From NCBI GenBank assembly GCA_900078405.1, contig FLTS01000001.1:1388626-1452625 (forward strand): DNA of 64,000 bases, given 5' to 3'. This DNA comes from an uncultured Stenotrophomonas sp. GTDB taxonomy: Bacteria; Pseudomonadota; Gammaproteobacteria; Xanthomonadales; Xanthomonadaceae. Under the pieces are notes generated by a model. The model ran no database searches. It saw only the letters and a list, made by a program, of their open reading frames with translations, and had not been told where the DNA came from. A program made the translations under genes and the position numbers. Positions 1-9,662 of the stretch are shown here, in pieces (position 1 is the stretch's first letter; every line of letters starts with the position of its first letter).

Positions 1-1335
1 CTTCACCGTGCCGCCCTTGGGCGCGTTGGCCCTGGGCACGATGGCACGCTTGAAGCCGTGCGTGGCGGCCTCGCGCAGGCGCTCCTCGCCGTTGGGCACC
101 GGGCGGATCTCGCCGGACAGGCCGACCTCGCCAAAGGCGATTGTCTTTTCCGCCAGCGGTGCATCGCGCAGGCTCGACAACACCGCCAGCAACACTGGCA
201 GATCGACCGCGGTTTCCTGCACGCGGATGCCGCCGACCACGTTGATGAACACGTCCTGGTCGCCGACCATCACCCCGCCGTGGCGGTGCAGCACCGCCAG
301 CAGCATCGCCAGCCGGTTCTGCTCCAGCCCCACCGCCACCCGGCGCGGGTTGGACAGCGGCGAAGCATCGACCAGCGCCTGCACTTCCACCAGCAGTGGC
401 CGGGTGCCCTCGCGGGTGACCATCACGCAGCTGCCGGGCTGACGGGTGCTGCCACCGGACAGGAAGATCGCCGACGGGTTGGGCACTTCCTTCAGGCCCT
501 TCTCGCCCATCGCGAACACGCCCAGCTCGTTGACCGCGCCGAAGCGGTTCTTGAACGCGCGCAGCACGCGGAAGCGACTGCCGCTCTCGCCTTCGAAATA
601 CAGCACTGCATCGACCATGTGCTCGAGCACGCGCGGGCCGGCGATACCGCCCTCCTTGGTGACGTGGCCGACCAGGAACACCGCGGTGCCGGTTTCCTTG
701 GCGTAGCGCACCAGCCGCGCCGCGCTCTCGCGCACCTGGCTGACCGAGCCGGGCGCGGCGGTGAGGGTTTCGGTCCACAGCGTCTGCACCGAGTCGGCGA
801 CGATCAATTTCGGCCGCGCCGCGCTGGCGTGCTGCAGGATCAGTTCGATGCCGGTCTCGGCCAATGCGTTGACCCCATCCAGCGGCAGGCCCAGCCGTAC
901 CGCGCGGCCGGCCACCTGCGCCAGCGATTCCTCGCCGGTGACGTACAGCACCGGCAGCGTGCCGGCCATCTTCGCCAGCGCCTGCAACAGCAGCGTGGAC
1001 TTGCCGATACCCGGATCGCCGCCGACCAGCACCACCGCGCCTTCGACCAATCCGCCGCCCAGCACCCGGTCGAACTCGCCGATGCCGGTGGACACGCGCG
1101 CATGCTCGCTCTGCTGCACGTCCTTGAGCGCGGTGATCTTCGGCGCCTCGGCCTTGCCGGCCCAGCCGCTGCGGCGTGCGGCCGGCGCCGGCGCGGTGGC
1201 GGCGCTTTCCAGCACCACCTGGCTGAGCACGTTCCAGACCCCGCACTCGGTGCACTGCCCCTGCCACTTGCCGTATTCGGCACCGCACTCGCTGCAGACA
1301 TAGGCGGTGCGCGCCTTGGCGGGGGTCTTGGCCAT
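1..1335 (-). CDS. radA: DNA repair protein RadA (3' part lies outside the window)
   Basis: RadA is a RecA-related ATPase that helps process recombination intermediates. The first 445 codons are visible, starting at the ATG at 1335 and running off the window start. The N-terminus has the C4 zinc finger (CSECGAEY then CTECGVWN). A Walker A motif (GGDPGIGKST) follows at about residue 100, then the family KNRFG motif, and the start of the C-terminal Lon-like domain (IAFGEVGLSGEIRPV). The gene lies downstream of the cyo operon on the same strand, separated by a strong hairpin, so it is probably transcribed on its own. The family assignment is secure. Confidence 0.96.
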   Translation of the reverse strand, partial: MAKTPAKARTAYVCSECGAEYGKWQGQCTECGVWNVLSQVVLESAATAPAPAARRSGWAGKAEAPKITALKDVQQSEHARVSTGIGEFDRVLGGGLVEGAVVLVGGDPGIGKSTLLLQALAKMAGTLPVLYVTGEESLAQVAGRAVRLGLPLDGVNALAETGIELILQHASAARPKLIVADSVQTLWTETLTAAPGSVSQVRESAARLVRYAKETGTAVFLVGHVTKEGGIAGPRVLEHMVDAVLYFEGESGSRFRVLRAFKNRFGAVNELGVFAMGEKGLKEVPNPSAIFLSGGSTRQPGSCVMVTREGTRPLLVEVQALVDASPLSNPRRVAVGLEQNRLAMLLAVLHRHGGVMVGDQDVFINVVGGIRVQETAVDLPVLLAVLSSLRDAPLAEKTIAFGEVGLSGEIRPVPNGEERLREAATHGFKRAIVPRANAPKGGTVK

Positions 1336-1493
1336 GATCGGTTCCGGGGAAAGGGGCCATTACTCTAGCCTGCCGCATTCGCAGCAGCCGAGACCGCGGC
1401 AAACTCCCGCACATCCCGAAGGAATCTCCCCACCGCCGGCGCGGCCGCCACCCGATACCGCTGCACTTCTTCGGCATGGCGCGGCCATCAAGA

Positions 1494-1519
1494 CGAAAGC
1501 CGCCCGAAGGCGGCTTTCG
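1494..1519 (-). terminator. Terminator hairpin after cyoABCD
   Basis: A perfect 11-bp stem (CGAAAGCCGCC paired with GGCGGCTTTCG) starts 25 nt beyond the cyoD stop codon. Read on the minus strand it ends in CTTTCGTC, a weak T-tract, which fits the end of the oxidase operon before radA. Confidence 0.6.
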
Positions 1520-1543
1520 CTGTATTGCCGATGGCGCGTGGCG

Positions 1544-1888
1544 TCAGTGGATCATCATGAAGTAGTTCATGTTCCACATCACCCACAACGTGCCGGCGAC
1601 GATGATGCCGATCATGATCAGGGTGAACAGGCCGACGTTGACGTTCCAGCGCTGCGCCGAGGAGCGGTCCAGATGCAGGAAGAACACCAGGTGCACCAGC
1701 AGCTGCAGCACGCCGCAGACGAGGATCACCATCCCCGTCGCCAGGCTGCTGGACAGGCCGCCGGCCATCACCACCCAGAACGGGATGATGGTCAGAATGG
1801 CGGCCAGCATGAAGCCGGTCAGGTAGGACTTGACGCTGCCGTGGCTTTCGCCGCCCGCGCCGTGGGCATGGTTGTCATGGGCGGACAT
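1544..1888 (-). CDS. cyoD: Cytochrome bo3 ubiquinol oxidase subunit IV
   Basis: CyoD is the small membrane subunit (114 aa) of the proton-pumping quinol oxidase. The N-terminus is histidine-rich ([10 protein letters not shown]) and is followed by SHGSVKSYLTGF and three hydrophobic segments, matching the E. coli CyoD pattern. The start at 1888 is chosen because it overlaps the cyoC stop codon by one base (TGATG) and begins at the conserved MSxH start; a longer frame upstream would read through cyoC. It is the last gene of cyoABCD. No cyoE (haem O synthase) follows; the next gene is radA. Confidence 0.95.
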   Translation of the reverse strand: MSAHDNHAHGAGGESHGSVKSYLTGFMLAAILTIIPFWVVMAGGLSSSLATGMVILVCGVLQLLVHLVFFLHLDRSSAQRWNVNVGLFTLIMIGIIVAGTLWVMWNMNYFMMIH

Positions 1889-2520
1889 CACAGGGCTCCC
1901 GACAGGTAGACGACAGAGAACACGCCGATCCAGACCAGATCGAGGAAGTGCCAGAACAGGCTCAGGCACGCCATGCGGGTCTTGTTGGTCTGGCTCAGGC
2001 CATCGCGCTTGAGCTGCACGAACATCACCAGCAACCACAGCAGGCCGCCGCTGACGTGCAGGCCGTGGGTGCCGACCAGCGCGAAGAACGCCGACAGGAA
2101 GGCACTGTGGCCCGGGCCATAGCCGTTATGGACCAGGTGGTTGAACTCCCAGATCTCCATGACCATGAAACCGGCGCCCAGCAGCCAGGTGACCGCCAGC
2201 CAGCCGAACATAAGGCCAGGTTTCTTCTGGTGCATGGCGATCATGCCCAGGCCGAAGGTCAGCGAGGACAGCAGCAGCAGCGCGGTTTCGCCGGCGACGA
2301 ACTTCAGGTCGAACAGTTCCTTCGCGTCCGGCCCGCCGTTGGTGCCGCCGGCCAGCACCACGTAGGTGACGAACAGCGAGGCGAAGATGAGCAGGTCGCT
2401 CATCAGGTAGATCCAGAAGCCCAGCACGGTGTTGCCACCGCTGTCGTGGTGCTCGTGGCCGTGTCCGTGACCGGCCGCGTGCGCGGCGGCGTCGTGGTTC
2501 ATGTGGGCGATGCTGCTCAT
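1888..2520 (-). CDS. cyoC: Cytochrome bo3 ubiquinol oxidase subunit III
   Basis: CyoC (210 aa) is the haem-copper oxidase subunit III of the bo3 complex in the inner membrane. After a His-rich N-terminus ([10 protein letters not shown]) it has [16 protein letters not shown] and five hydrophobic segments, including the SHGLHV-like motif written here [10 protein letters not shown] and a C-terminal [11 protein letters not shown]. The start at 2520 overlaps the cyoB stop (ATGA), indicating translational coupling. A much longer open frame upstream is only a shadow of cyoB. Confidence 0.96.
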   Translation of the reverse strand: MSSIAHMNHDAAAHAAGHGHGHEHHDSGGNTVLGFWIYLMSDLLIFASLFVTYVVLAGGTNGGPDAKELFDLKFVAGETALLLLSSLTFGLGMIAMHQKKPGLMFGWLAVTWLLGAGFMVMEIWEFNHLVHNGYGPGHSAFLSAFFALVGTHGLHVSGGLLWLLVMFVQLKRDGLSQTNKTRMACLSLFWHFLDLVWIGVFSVVYLSGAL

Positions 2521-4523
2521 GCCTTCACCTCTGCCTTCACCAGCCCCTGCGCGATCAGGTGCTGGCGGTGTTCGTTCTCGATGCGCTCGACCTCGGCGGC
2601 CGGCACCCAGTAGTCCACGTCCTTGACGAAGCTGCGGGCGATGAAGGTGCCGATCATGCCGACCAGGCCCACGATGGCCAGCCACCAGATGTGCCAGATC
2701 ATCGCGAAGCCCAGCACCAGGCTGAATCCGCCCATGACCACGCCGGCGGCGGTGTTCTTCGGCATGTGGATGTCGCTGTACTGCGCCGGGCGCGGCCACG
2801 CTTCGCCGCGCTGCTTGCGGCGCCAGAAGTCGTCCAGCTCCTCGCCCTTGGGCAGGGTGGCGAAGTTGTAGAACTGCACCGGCGAAGCGGTCTCCCACTC
2901 CAGCGTGCGCGCATCCCACGGGTCGCCGGTCAGGTCCGCGTTCTTCTTGCGGTCACGGATCGAGACGATGATCTGGATGATCTGGCACAACACGCCGGCG
3001 CCGATGATGAACGCACCGATCATCGCGGCGACGAAGTACGGCTGGTAGTCGGCATTCGGGTAGCTCTGCAGGCGCCGGGTGACGCCCATAAAGCCGAGCG
3101 CGTACAGCGGCATGAAGGCCAGGTAGAAGCCGATGAACCAGCACCAGAACGCGCGCTTGCCCCACGCCTCATCCAGCTTGAAGCCGAACATCTTCGGGAA
3201 CCAGTAGGTGATGCCGGCGAACATGCCGAACACCACGCCACCGATGATGACATTGTGGAAATGCGCGATCAGGAACAGCGAGTTGTGCACCACGAAGTCG
3301 ATGGCCGGGATCGCCAGCATCACGCCGGTCATGCCACCGATGACGAAGGTGACCATGAAGCCGATCGTCCACAGCACCGGGGTGTCGAAGTGCACGCGCC
3401 CGCGGTACATGGTGAACAGCCAGTTGAAGATCTTCACGCCGGTGGGGATCGAGATGATCATCGTGGTGATGCCGAAGAAGGCATTGACGTTGGCACCCGA
3501 GCCCATCGTGAAGAAGTGGTGCAGCCACACCAGCATCGACAGCAGGCCGATGCAGGCGGTCGCGTAGACCATGCCCTTGTAGCCGAACAGGGCCTTGCGC
3601 GAGTAGGTGGCGATGACCTCGGAGAACACGCCGAACGCCGGCAGCACCAGGATGTAGACCTCGGGGTGGCCCCAGATCCAGATCAGGTTGACGTACAGCA
3701 TGGCGTTGCCGCCGGCATCGTTGGTGAAGAAGTGCATGCCGAGGTAGCGGTCCAGCGTCAGCAGCACCAGGGTCAGGGTCAGCACCGGGAAGGTGGCCAC
3801 GATCAGCACGTTGGTGACCAGCGCCGTCCACGTGAACACCGGCATCTTCATCAGGTTCATGCCGGGCGCGCGCATGCGCAGGATGGTCACGATGAAGTTG
3901 ATGCCGCTCAGCGTGGTGCCAAGGCCTGATACCTGCAGGCCCCATATGTAGTAGTCCACGCCGACGCCGGGGCTGTATTCCTTGCCCGACAACGGCGGGA
4001 ACGCCAGCCAGCCCGTCTGCGCGAATTCGCCCACGCCCAGCGAGATCATCACCAGCCCGGCACCGGACAGGAACAGCCAGAAACTGAGCGAGTTCAGGAA
4101 CGGGAACGCCACGTCGCGCGCGCCGATCTGCAGCGGCACGACCAGGTTCATCAGGCCGGTGATCAGCGGCATCGCCACGAAGAAGATCATGATCACGCCG
4201 TGGGCGGTGAAGATCTGGTCGTAGTGGTGCGGCGGCAGGTAGCCCTCGGCGCCGCCGGCGGCCACCGCCTGCTGCATGCGCATCATCACCGCATCGGCGA
4301 AGCCGCGCAGCAGCATGATGAAGGCGACGATCAGGTACATCGCGCCGATCTTCTTGTGGTCCACCGAGGTGAACCATTCGTTCCACAAATAGCCCCACAG
4401 CCTGGCGCGGGTAACCAGCGCCATGATGATCAGGCCGATCAGGCCCGCCGCCGCGAGCGTGACCATGACGATCGGCTCGTGGTACGGGACGGCTTCAAGA
4501 GTCAGTTTGCCCAGCATTGTCAT
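2517..4523 (-). CDS. cyoB: Cytochrome bo3 ubiquinol oxidase subunit I
   Basis: CyoB (668 aa) is the catalytic haem-copper subunit that oxidises ubiquinol, reduces oxygen to water and pumps protons. Quinol-oxidase residues are visible: R73 and D77 in [10 protein letters not shown]100 and Q103 in PPHHYDQIF, and haem ligand H108 in FTAHG. The copper-B / cross-linked His-Tyr motif is [14 protein letters not shown], and the paired haem-ligand helix contains [12 protein letters not shown]. About fifteen hydrophobic helices fit the long bo3-type subunit I. Both ends overlap neighbours by ATGA, so it is the second gene of the coupled operon. Confidence 0.98.
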   Translation of the reverse strand: MTMLGKLTLEAVPYHEPIVMVTLAAAGLIGLIIMALVTRARLWGYLWNEWFTSVDHKKIGAMYLIVAFIMLLRGFADAVMMRMQQAVAAGGAEGYLPPHHYDQIFTAHGVIMIFFVAMPLITGLMNLVVPLQIGARDVAFPFLNSLSFWLFLSGAGLVMISLGVGEFAQTGWLAFPPLSGKEYSPGVGVDYYIWGLQVSGLGTTLSGINFIVTILRMRAPGMNLMKMPVFTWTALVTNVLIVATFPVLTLTLVLLTLDRYLGMHFFTNDAGGNAMLYVNLIWIWGHPEVYILVLPAFGVFSEVIATYSRKALFGYKGMVYATACIGLLSMLVWLHHFFTMGSGANVNAFFGITTMIISIPTGVKIFNWLFTMYRGRVHFDTPVLWTIGFMVTFVIGGMTGVMLAIPAIDFVVHNSLFLIAHFHNVIIGGVVFGMFAGITYWFPKMFGFKLDEAWGKRAFWCWFIGFYLAFMPLYALGFMGVTRRLQSYPNADYQPYFVAAMIGAFIIGAGVLCQIIQIIVSIRDRKKNADLTGDPWDARTLEWETASPVQFYNFATLPKGEELDDFWRRKQRGEAWPRPAQYSDIHMPKNTAAGVVMGGFSLVLGFAMIWHIWWLAIVGLVGMIGTFIARSFVKDVDYWVPAAEVERIENEHRQHLIAQGLVKAEVKA

Positions 4524-5575
4524 TCTCCCGCCACGCCATGCCCGGCATGGGCGGCGTGTTCTTCAACGACCGGTTCGTCAGCGGCGTGGCCGCCATGCCC
4601 TTCGGCCGCGTGTGCGCCAGCCGCGTCTTCGACAGTCGTCATCGTTTCATCGGTGGCGTGGCCTTCATGGCCCGCGTGCGCACTGGCGTTGCCGTCGTGC
4701 TTCATGCCCAGATGGCGGTTGTCGCCGACATGGCGACGGATCACCGTGCCGAACAGGCCGTCCTCGACGCTGCCGTAGTACGTGATCGGGTACCAGTCGT
4801 GGTTCTTTTCCGCGCCCAGCGCATCGAACGCGGCCAGGTCCAGCGCCTTGTCGTCACCACGCAGCGTGTCCAGCCACTGCCGGTATTCCGCCTCGGTCAC
4901 CGAATGCGCGGTGAAGTGCATCTTGTTGAAGCCGTGGCCGCTGTAGTTGGAGGACATGCCCTCGAACTGACCGGTTTCGTCGGCGATCAAGTGCAGCTTG
5001 GTCTGCATGCCGGCCATCGAGTAGATCATGCTGCCCAGCTGCGGGATGAAGAACGCGTTCATCACCGTGTCCGAGGTGATGCGGAAATTCAGCGGCGTAT
5101 CGACCGGGAAGGTCAGCTCGTTGACCACCGCGACCTTTTCTTCCGGGTAGATGAACAGCCATTTCCAGTCCAGCGAGACGGCCTCGATCACCACCGGCGC
5201 CTTGTCCGAATCCAGCGGCCGGTACGGGTCCAGTGCGTGCGAGGAGCGCCAGGTCAGTACCGCCAGCACCAGGATGATCATGCACGGGATCGACCACATC
5301 ACCACCTCGATGGCGGTGGAATGCGCCCAGTCCGGCTCGTAGCGGGCCTTGGTGTTGGACGCACGGTATTTCCATGCGAACACCAGGGTCATGACGATGA
5401 CCGGGATGACGACCAGCAGCATCAGCACCGTGGCGGTGATCAGCAGGGTCTTTTCGTCGTGGCCGATCTGGCCCTTGGGATTGAGGATGGCCGCATCGCA
5501 ACCAGTCAGCAACGCGGCGAACACGGACAGCAGTGCCGGACGCAGCCAGCGTCCAGGCGATTTCAACGGAATCAT
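4520..5575 (-). CDS. cyoA: Cytochrome bo3 ubiquinol oxidase subunit II (lipoprotein)
   Basis: CyoA (351 aa) is subunit II of the quinol oxidase. The start at 5575 gives a lipoprotein signal ending in LLTGC (Cys26). Two membrane segments ([17 protein letters not shown] and a second near [15 protein letters not shown]) and a periplasmic cupredoxin-like domain follow. The CuA ligands of cytochrome c oxidases are absent, as expected for a quinol oxidase. The last 65 or so residues form a low-complexity tail rich in His, Ala and Gly with 11 histidines. An upstream in-frame start at 5668 would add a 31-residue extension with no signal character and is less likely. Confidence 0.95.
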   Translation of the reverse strand: MIPLKSPGRWLRPALLSVFAALLTGCDAAILNPKGQIGHDEKTLLITATVLMLLVVIPVIVMTLVFAWKYRASNTKARYEPDWAHSTAIEVVMWSIPCMIILVLAVLTWRSSHALDPYRPLDSDKAPVVIEAVSLDWKWLFIYPEEKVAVVNELTFPVDTPLNFRITSDTVMNAFFIPQLGSMIYSMAGMQTKLHLIADETGQFEGMSSNYSGHGFNKMHFTAHSVTEAEYRQWLDTLRGDDKALDLAAFDALGAEKNHDWYPITYYGSVEDGLFGTVIRRHVGDNRHLGMKHDGNASAHAGHEGHATDETMTTVEDAAGAHAAEGHGGHAADEPVVEEHAAHAGHGVAGE

Positions 5576-5698
5576 CGGTCGATCCAATTGCGGGGGAGCG
5601 CCTTGTCCGACACCCTTTGCGCGACTTGCGCGGAACGACCGCCCGGGGATTGCCCACCGGAAGAACACGTACTTGGGACTGCCAGATTCAGCGCGGCA

Positions 5699-5727
5699 AT
5701 TCTAGGCGCTGGCGATGCACTTTAGAA
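5699..5727 (-). promoter_or_regulatory. Possible promoter of cyoABCD
   Basis: On the minus strand a good -10 (TAGAAT, 5699-5704) lies about 125 nt upstream of the cyoA start. The -35 at the right spacing (TTCTAA) is poor, so an activator may be needed. This is the best candidate in the 225-nt gap upstream of cyoA. Confidence 0.3.
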
Positions 5728-5800
5728 AGATGTTGACAATGATTTCGCGCAAGGAAAGCCCGTTTTCGCCTGCGACATGATGTCGCACCCGTGCTGTGGT

Positions 5801-6163
5801 TCAACGAGGCCCAACCTGCACGCGCTGGACGATGACCCGGCCATCGGGCCGCTGCACGCGCACACTCAGCTCCGCCGCGCCCTCCGGGACCGGCCACTCG
5901 ATGCGGCCATCGACAGCCACCGGCATGGCTTCGCCGTTGGCGGTGACAAGCGAGCCCGGGGGCACCCGCCCGCTCAATGCCGCGCCGGCGGCGACCTGCC
6001 GCGGCAGGCTGACGATGGCGGTGGCACGCTCGGTGGGACGGGCCGGCTCCAGCATGGGAGGCGCTTTCATCGAAGTCTGCGTGACGGGTTCGGCATGACT
6101 GCTGCAGCCTGCCAGCGTGGCCGCCAGCAGCAGGTTCAGGGGCTTGGTGTGTTCGGCGGGCAT
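5801..6163 (-). CDS. Small lipoprotein of unknown function
   Basis: This encodes 120 residues with a clear lipoprotein signal (LLLAATLAGC, Cys20). The mature part has a Pro/Thr-rich linker and then a stretch that looks like one beta-sandwich domain, alternating hydrophobic and polar residues (ATAIVSLPRQ, GRIEWPVPEG, LSVRVQRPDG). No family was recognised. It lies 73 nt downstream of the subtilase autotransporter on the same strand, with a GC-rich hairpin between them, so it may be expressed with it at a reduced level. A role as a surface or periplasmic helper is only an inference from position. Confidence 0.75.
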   Translation of the reverse strand: MPAEHTKPLNLLLAATLAGCSSHAEPVTQTSMKAPPMLEPARPTERATAIVSLPRQVAAGAALSGRVPPGSLVTANGEAMPVAVDGRIEWPVPEGAAELSVRVQRPDGRVIVQRVQVGPR

Positions 6164-6188
6164 GGCAGGACTCTCTTCCGGAATGCGA

Positions 6189-6214
6189 GAGGGGCGGTGT
6201 CGCCACCGCCCCTC
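6189..6214 (-). repeat. GC-rich hairpin between autotransporter and lipoprotein genes
   Basis: A stem of about 11 bp (AGGGGCGGTG with CACCGCCCCT) lies in the short gap. There is no T-run on the minus strand, so it looks like an attenuating or mRNA-stabilising hairpin rather than a full terminator. Confidence 0.4.
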
Positions 6215-6236
6215 CAGTGTGCCCGAAGCGGGCGGA

Positions 6237-9200
6237 TCAGAACTGCACGGAGAACCGTGCGTTCAGGCCGGTATCGTGCCCTTCGTCGGCCAACATGCCG
6301 GTATAGCCCAGCTCCAGCAGCGTGTTGGCTGACAGGCGTGCGGCGACGCCCAGTTCGGCCAGCGTCGCGTTGCGGACCAGCGGGGCACCGGCCACTGCGA
6401 AGCTGCCGCCGCCGTTCCACGACGCGGTGGTCAGTGGCACGCGATCACCATTGGCGCGTTGCCAGGCCAGGCTGCCGCGCAGGCTCAGCCAGCTCTGCGC
6501 CTGTCCGCGTGCCGCCAGATCGGCGTTGAAGCGCACGCCGGCCACCGTCAGGTCGGTCTTGAAGGTATAGCCGGCCAGCGCCAGCGCCGACACCACGCCA
6601 CTCTCGCGCGCAGCGTCGGTCTTGACCCGGACCTGTGCATACTGCGCGAACGGCTCCAGCCCGCCACGGCCGAAGCCGAAGCGGTAGCCGGCCTCGACGA
6701 AGGCCTGCTCCGTGGTGCCGTCGTACTTGGCATGGATGCTGTCCTGCAGGCCGGTGAAGTCCACCTTGCGATGGGTCTTCAGGGTCTGCCACGACTGGGC
6801 GAAGCCGGCGCGCATACCGAAGCCGCCCCAATGCTGGCCCACGTAGACACCTGCATGCTTGCCATCCACCTCGGCCCTGGAGCCACGGTCGGCGATGGCG
6901 ATGTCGGAACGGCCAGTGCCGCCCAGCACACCGAAGCGCCATCCGCCATCCAACTGCAGGTCGGCGCCGACCAGCGTGGTGTTGCCGCTCAAGCGGGCCT
7001 GCGCGGCATTGCCATCGGCATCCAGCCGGCTGCTGCCATGCTGCACGTCGGCCCACGCACCCACGCCGGATTCGGCGTCGCCCTGCGCGGTGAAGGCGTC
7101 CTGCCCGTGGCGCGCACGCGCCAGTGCGCTGTTGCGCAGTTGGCGCGAGTCCTGCACCAGCAGCGACTTGGCACTGGCGTGCAGTTCACCGCTCAACTGG
7201 TCGAATGCGGCCGGTGCATGGTCGGCCGACAGCACCACCAGACGCTGCAGCAGGTCGTTGTCGTCGGCCAGGCCATCCGCAGCCGTGGCGACCGCCTTCT
7301 GGTTGGCACTGCCCGCAGCGCTGGCCAGCGCCTGCCCGCGCGTGATCGCCAGTTGCAGGGCGTTGGCCGAGAAGGTCGCGTTGGGCTTGATGAACGGCGA
7401 CAGGCCCGAGGCATCCAGCGTGGTGAACCCGCCGCTCAGACCGCCGGCCGCAGTCAGCAGCGTGTATTGCTGGCCGAGCAGCAGGTTGCCCCCCACCTGC
7501 ACCAGTTTCAGCGTACCGCCCTCGATATTGGCGCTGCCGGTCACGACGACGGTGTCGGACGCGGATGGCGGCAGCAGTTCGACCTGATAGGTCGAGCCGG
7601 CTTTCTGCAGGTAATTGCCGTTCACGGACAGCGTACCGATGGAGTTGCCCGGCGACAGCGTGCCGCTCACTTCCAGATCGCCCAGCGTGCCGCTGCCGCC
7701 CAGCGTGCCTGCGGCACCGACGACGGTCCTGCCGCCGGCAAGCGTGCCGTTGATCATCGCCACGCCCCGGTTCACCCACAGGTTGCTGCCATTGAGGCTG
7801 CCGGTACCGGTCAGGTAGAACACGCCGGCCTCGCCATCCACGCTGACATCGCCGGTGAGGGTGTTGTCGCCGGTCAGTTCGAGGATGCCCTGCCTGACGC
7901 TGGCGCCGGCAAAGCTGTTGTCGCCGCTCAGGCGCAGCCAACCGATGCCATCCTTGCCCAGCTTGCCGGGGCCGCCGATGTCGTTGCTCCAATCGTCCCA
8001 CGCCGCGCCTTCCCACACCTGGGCGCCGCCGGCACGCTGGTTCATCACCACGTCGGTATCCACGCGCAGCAGGCCCGGGCCGTCGATGGCCTTCTTCAGA
8101 TCGATCAGGCCCCAGCCGTAGATCCCGTCCACGCCCGGTGCGCCCAGGTCGGTGGCGGTGGTCAGCAGCACGTCGCGGATCTGCGGGTTGTCCAGATACG
8201 GGAAGCGCTCCATCAGCAGCGCCAGCGCGCCAGTGACGTGCGGGGTCGCCATCGAGGTACCGGTCATGTCGCCATAACCGTATTCGGGCGATTCGGAGAC
8301 GACCTTGAAGCCGATGACGTTGCCGTCGTCGTCACGGATCGCCTCACCCTGGATGTCGCCTTCCACCACGCTGGAGGTGATGTCGGTACCCGGCGCGGCC
8401 ACGCACCAGTCCATCGTCTGCCCGCAGATGCTGGAACTGCCGTCGATGGCACCGCTCAGATTGATGTTGACCACGCTCAGCCAGTACTTCTCCAGCTCCG
8501 ACACGTAGCGCGGCAATGTTGCGTAGATGCCGGCGATTTCGCCGTAGTTGTTCCCGGCGGCGAACACCTGCAACATGCCGTGCTGCAGCGACGGCTGTAT
8601 GTAGGTGCCGAAATAATCCACGTTGTAGGCATACAGCATGTCCATGTCGGCCACCGTGGTCGGCTCGGTGGCCAGGCCCCAGCTGTGGTTGATGGCGCGA
8701 ACGCCATCGGCGGCCATCTGCGCGTACATGTCCGCGACCGATTCCGCATACGGGCCCTGGGACAGCCGGGTGCCGGGATAACCGAAATCGCCGAAGTCGT
8801 AGCCGAAAGCTCCCCCCAGGTACGAACTCATGTCCTCGTAGCTGTTGGCGAACAGGCGCGCGGTGGTCAGGTCGGCGGCCCAGGCCACGCCGTGGGTGCC
8901 CTCGCCGTCACGGTTGCCCACCATCGTCCCGGCCACGTGGGTGCCGTGGGCGTTGTAGCTGAGCCCCGCCCAGGAGGCGATGATCGATTCGGCGTCCGGG
9001 ATCAGGAAGCCGATGTCCACCAGCCATTCCACCAGCGCCTTGTCGTTGGCGGTGTAGTCCAGGTAATCGATCGCCACCGTGTTGCCATCGGTCATGAAGC
9101 AGCCCTCCGGGCCGCCCAGGATCTCCTCGCTGACGCAACCCGGGTCGGCCATGCGGATGCTGCGCAGGTCCTTGCCGGCGAACTCGGAATGGTCGGCGCC

Positions 9201-9449
9201 CACGCCGCTGTCGAACACGCCAAGACGGATGCCCTTGCCGCTGAGTCCGCGTGCATAGGCGTATTGGGCATTGATCGCGGCCAGGCCCCAGTCGGCCTTG
9301 AACTCGTCATCGACCCAACTGTCCGGGTCGCCAACCTTGCCACCCCCGGCCGCCGCGTCCTGCGCGCTGGCAACCCCGGCCGTGCCCAGGGCCATCGTGG
9401 TCAACAGGCCGGACAGCGCAACACTCAATACCGATCGCTTGATTCGCAC
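6237..9449 (-). CDS. Autotransporter subtilisin-like serine protease (S8 family)
   Basis: This 1070-residue type V secreted protein has a signal peptide (cleavage after ASAQ, about residue 30), an S8 peptidase passenger and a C-terminal beta-barrel. The triad is visible: D80 (GVFDSGVG), H168 (NAHGTHVAG) and S399 (GTSMATPH), with oxyanion N300 (AAGN). Two Cys pairs (105/117 and 342/349) could form disulfides. Residues of about 480-640 are Gly/Asn-rich autotransporter linker repeats (LTGDNTLTGDVS and similar). The barrel starts near GVGAWADVQHG and ends with the terminal Phe of ARFSVQF expected for outer-membrane insertion. It is transcribed divergently from the ECF sigma factor gene across a gap of about 190-210 nt. 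The natural substrate is unknown. Confidence 0.93.
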   Translation of the reverse strand: MRIKRSVLSVALSGLLTTMALGTAGVASAQDAAAGGGKVGDPDSWVDDEFKADWGLAAINAQYAYARGLSGKGIRLGVFDSGVGADHSEFAGKDLRSIRMADPGCVSEEILGGPEGCFMTDGNTVAIDYLDYTANDKALVEWLVDIGFLIPDAESIIASWAGLSYNAHGTHVAGTMVGNRDGEGTHGVAWAADLTTARLFANSYEDMSSYLGGAFGYDFGDFGYPGTRLSQGPYAESVADMYAQMAADGVRAINHSWGLATEPTTVADMDMLYAYNVDYFGTYIQPSLQHGMLQVFAAGNNYGEIAGIYATLPRYVSELEKYWLSVVNINLSGAIDGSSSICGQTMDWCVAAPGTDITSSVVEGDIQGEAIRDDDGNVIGFKVVSESPEYGYGDMTGTSMATPHVTGALALLMERFPYLDNPQIRDVLLTTATDLGAPGVDGIYGWGLIDLKKAIDGPGLLRVDTDVVMNQRAGGAQVWEGAAWDDWSNDIGGPGKLGKDGIGWLRLSGDNSFAGASVRQGILELTGDNTLTGDVSVDGEAGVFYLTGTGSLNGSNLWVNRGVAMINGTLAGGRTVVGAAGTLGGSGTLGDLEVSGTLSPGNSIGTLSVNGNYLQKAGSTYQVELLPPSASDTVVVTGSANIEGGTLKLVQVGGNLLLGQQYTLLTAAGGLSGGFTTLDASGLSPFIKPNATFSANALQLAITRGQALASAAGSANQKAVATAADGLADDNDLLQRLVVLSADHAPAAFDQLSGELHASAKSLLVQDSRQLRNSALARARHGQDAFTAQGDAESGVGAWADVQHGSSRLDADGNAAQARLSGNTTLVGADLQLDGGWRFGVLGGTGRSDIAIADRGSRAEVDGKHAGVYVGQHWGGFGMRAGFAQSWQTLKTHRKVDFTGLQDSIHAKYDGTTEQAFVEAGYRFGFGRGGLEPFAQYAQVRVKTDAARESGVVSALALAGYTFKTDLTVAGVRFNADLAARGQAQSWLSLRGSLAWQRANGDRVPLTTASWNGGGSFAVAGAPLVRNATLAELGVAARLSANTLLELGYTGMLADEGHDTGLNARFSVQF

Positions 9450-9662
9450 TTCTCTCTCCTTGGTTCAGCAGACCCGCACCATGCGGGACCCAAGCACAAC
9501 GCGGCAGCGCACCGATCTCCCCCATCGCGGGCCGGTGCCCGCCGCCTGCAGGGCGCGCATGCTCCCGTCCCGCCCCCTTCTGCGTAAACTTCGCGTCATT
9601 CCTTCCACCGAGCCCCGGCCCTGTCCACGCCCGCCCCCTTGGCCCCCGCTGCTCTGCCCGAC

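Noticed and set aside
58-1368. A 436-aa open frame on the plus strand over radA
   Set aside because: It is the antisense shadow of radA: low-complexity, rich in His/Arg/Gln/Ala, with no family motifs, while the minus strand gives a clear RadA.
2559-3929. A long His/Asp/Glu-rich frame on the plus strand over cyoB
   Set aside because: It is antisense to a fully conserved CyoB. Composition is that expected from the complement of a membrane-protein gene at high GC.
5732-5760. TTGACA at about 5734 on the plus strand as a promoter
   Set aside because: No -10 box lies at suitable spacing, and no plus-strand gene follows.
6459-9587. A 1042-aa plus-strand frame opposite the autotransporter
   Set aside because: No domain is recognisable, and the opposite strand encodes a complete S8 autotransporter with signal peptide, triad and barrel.
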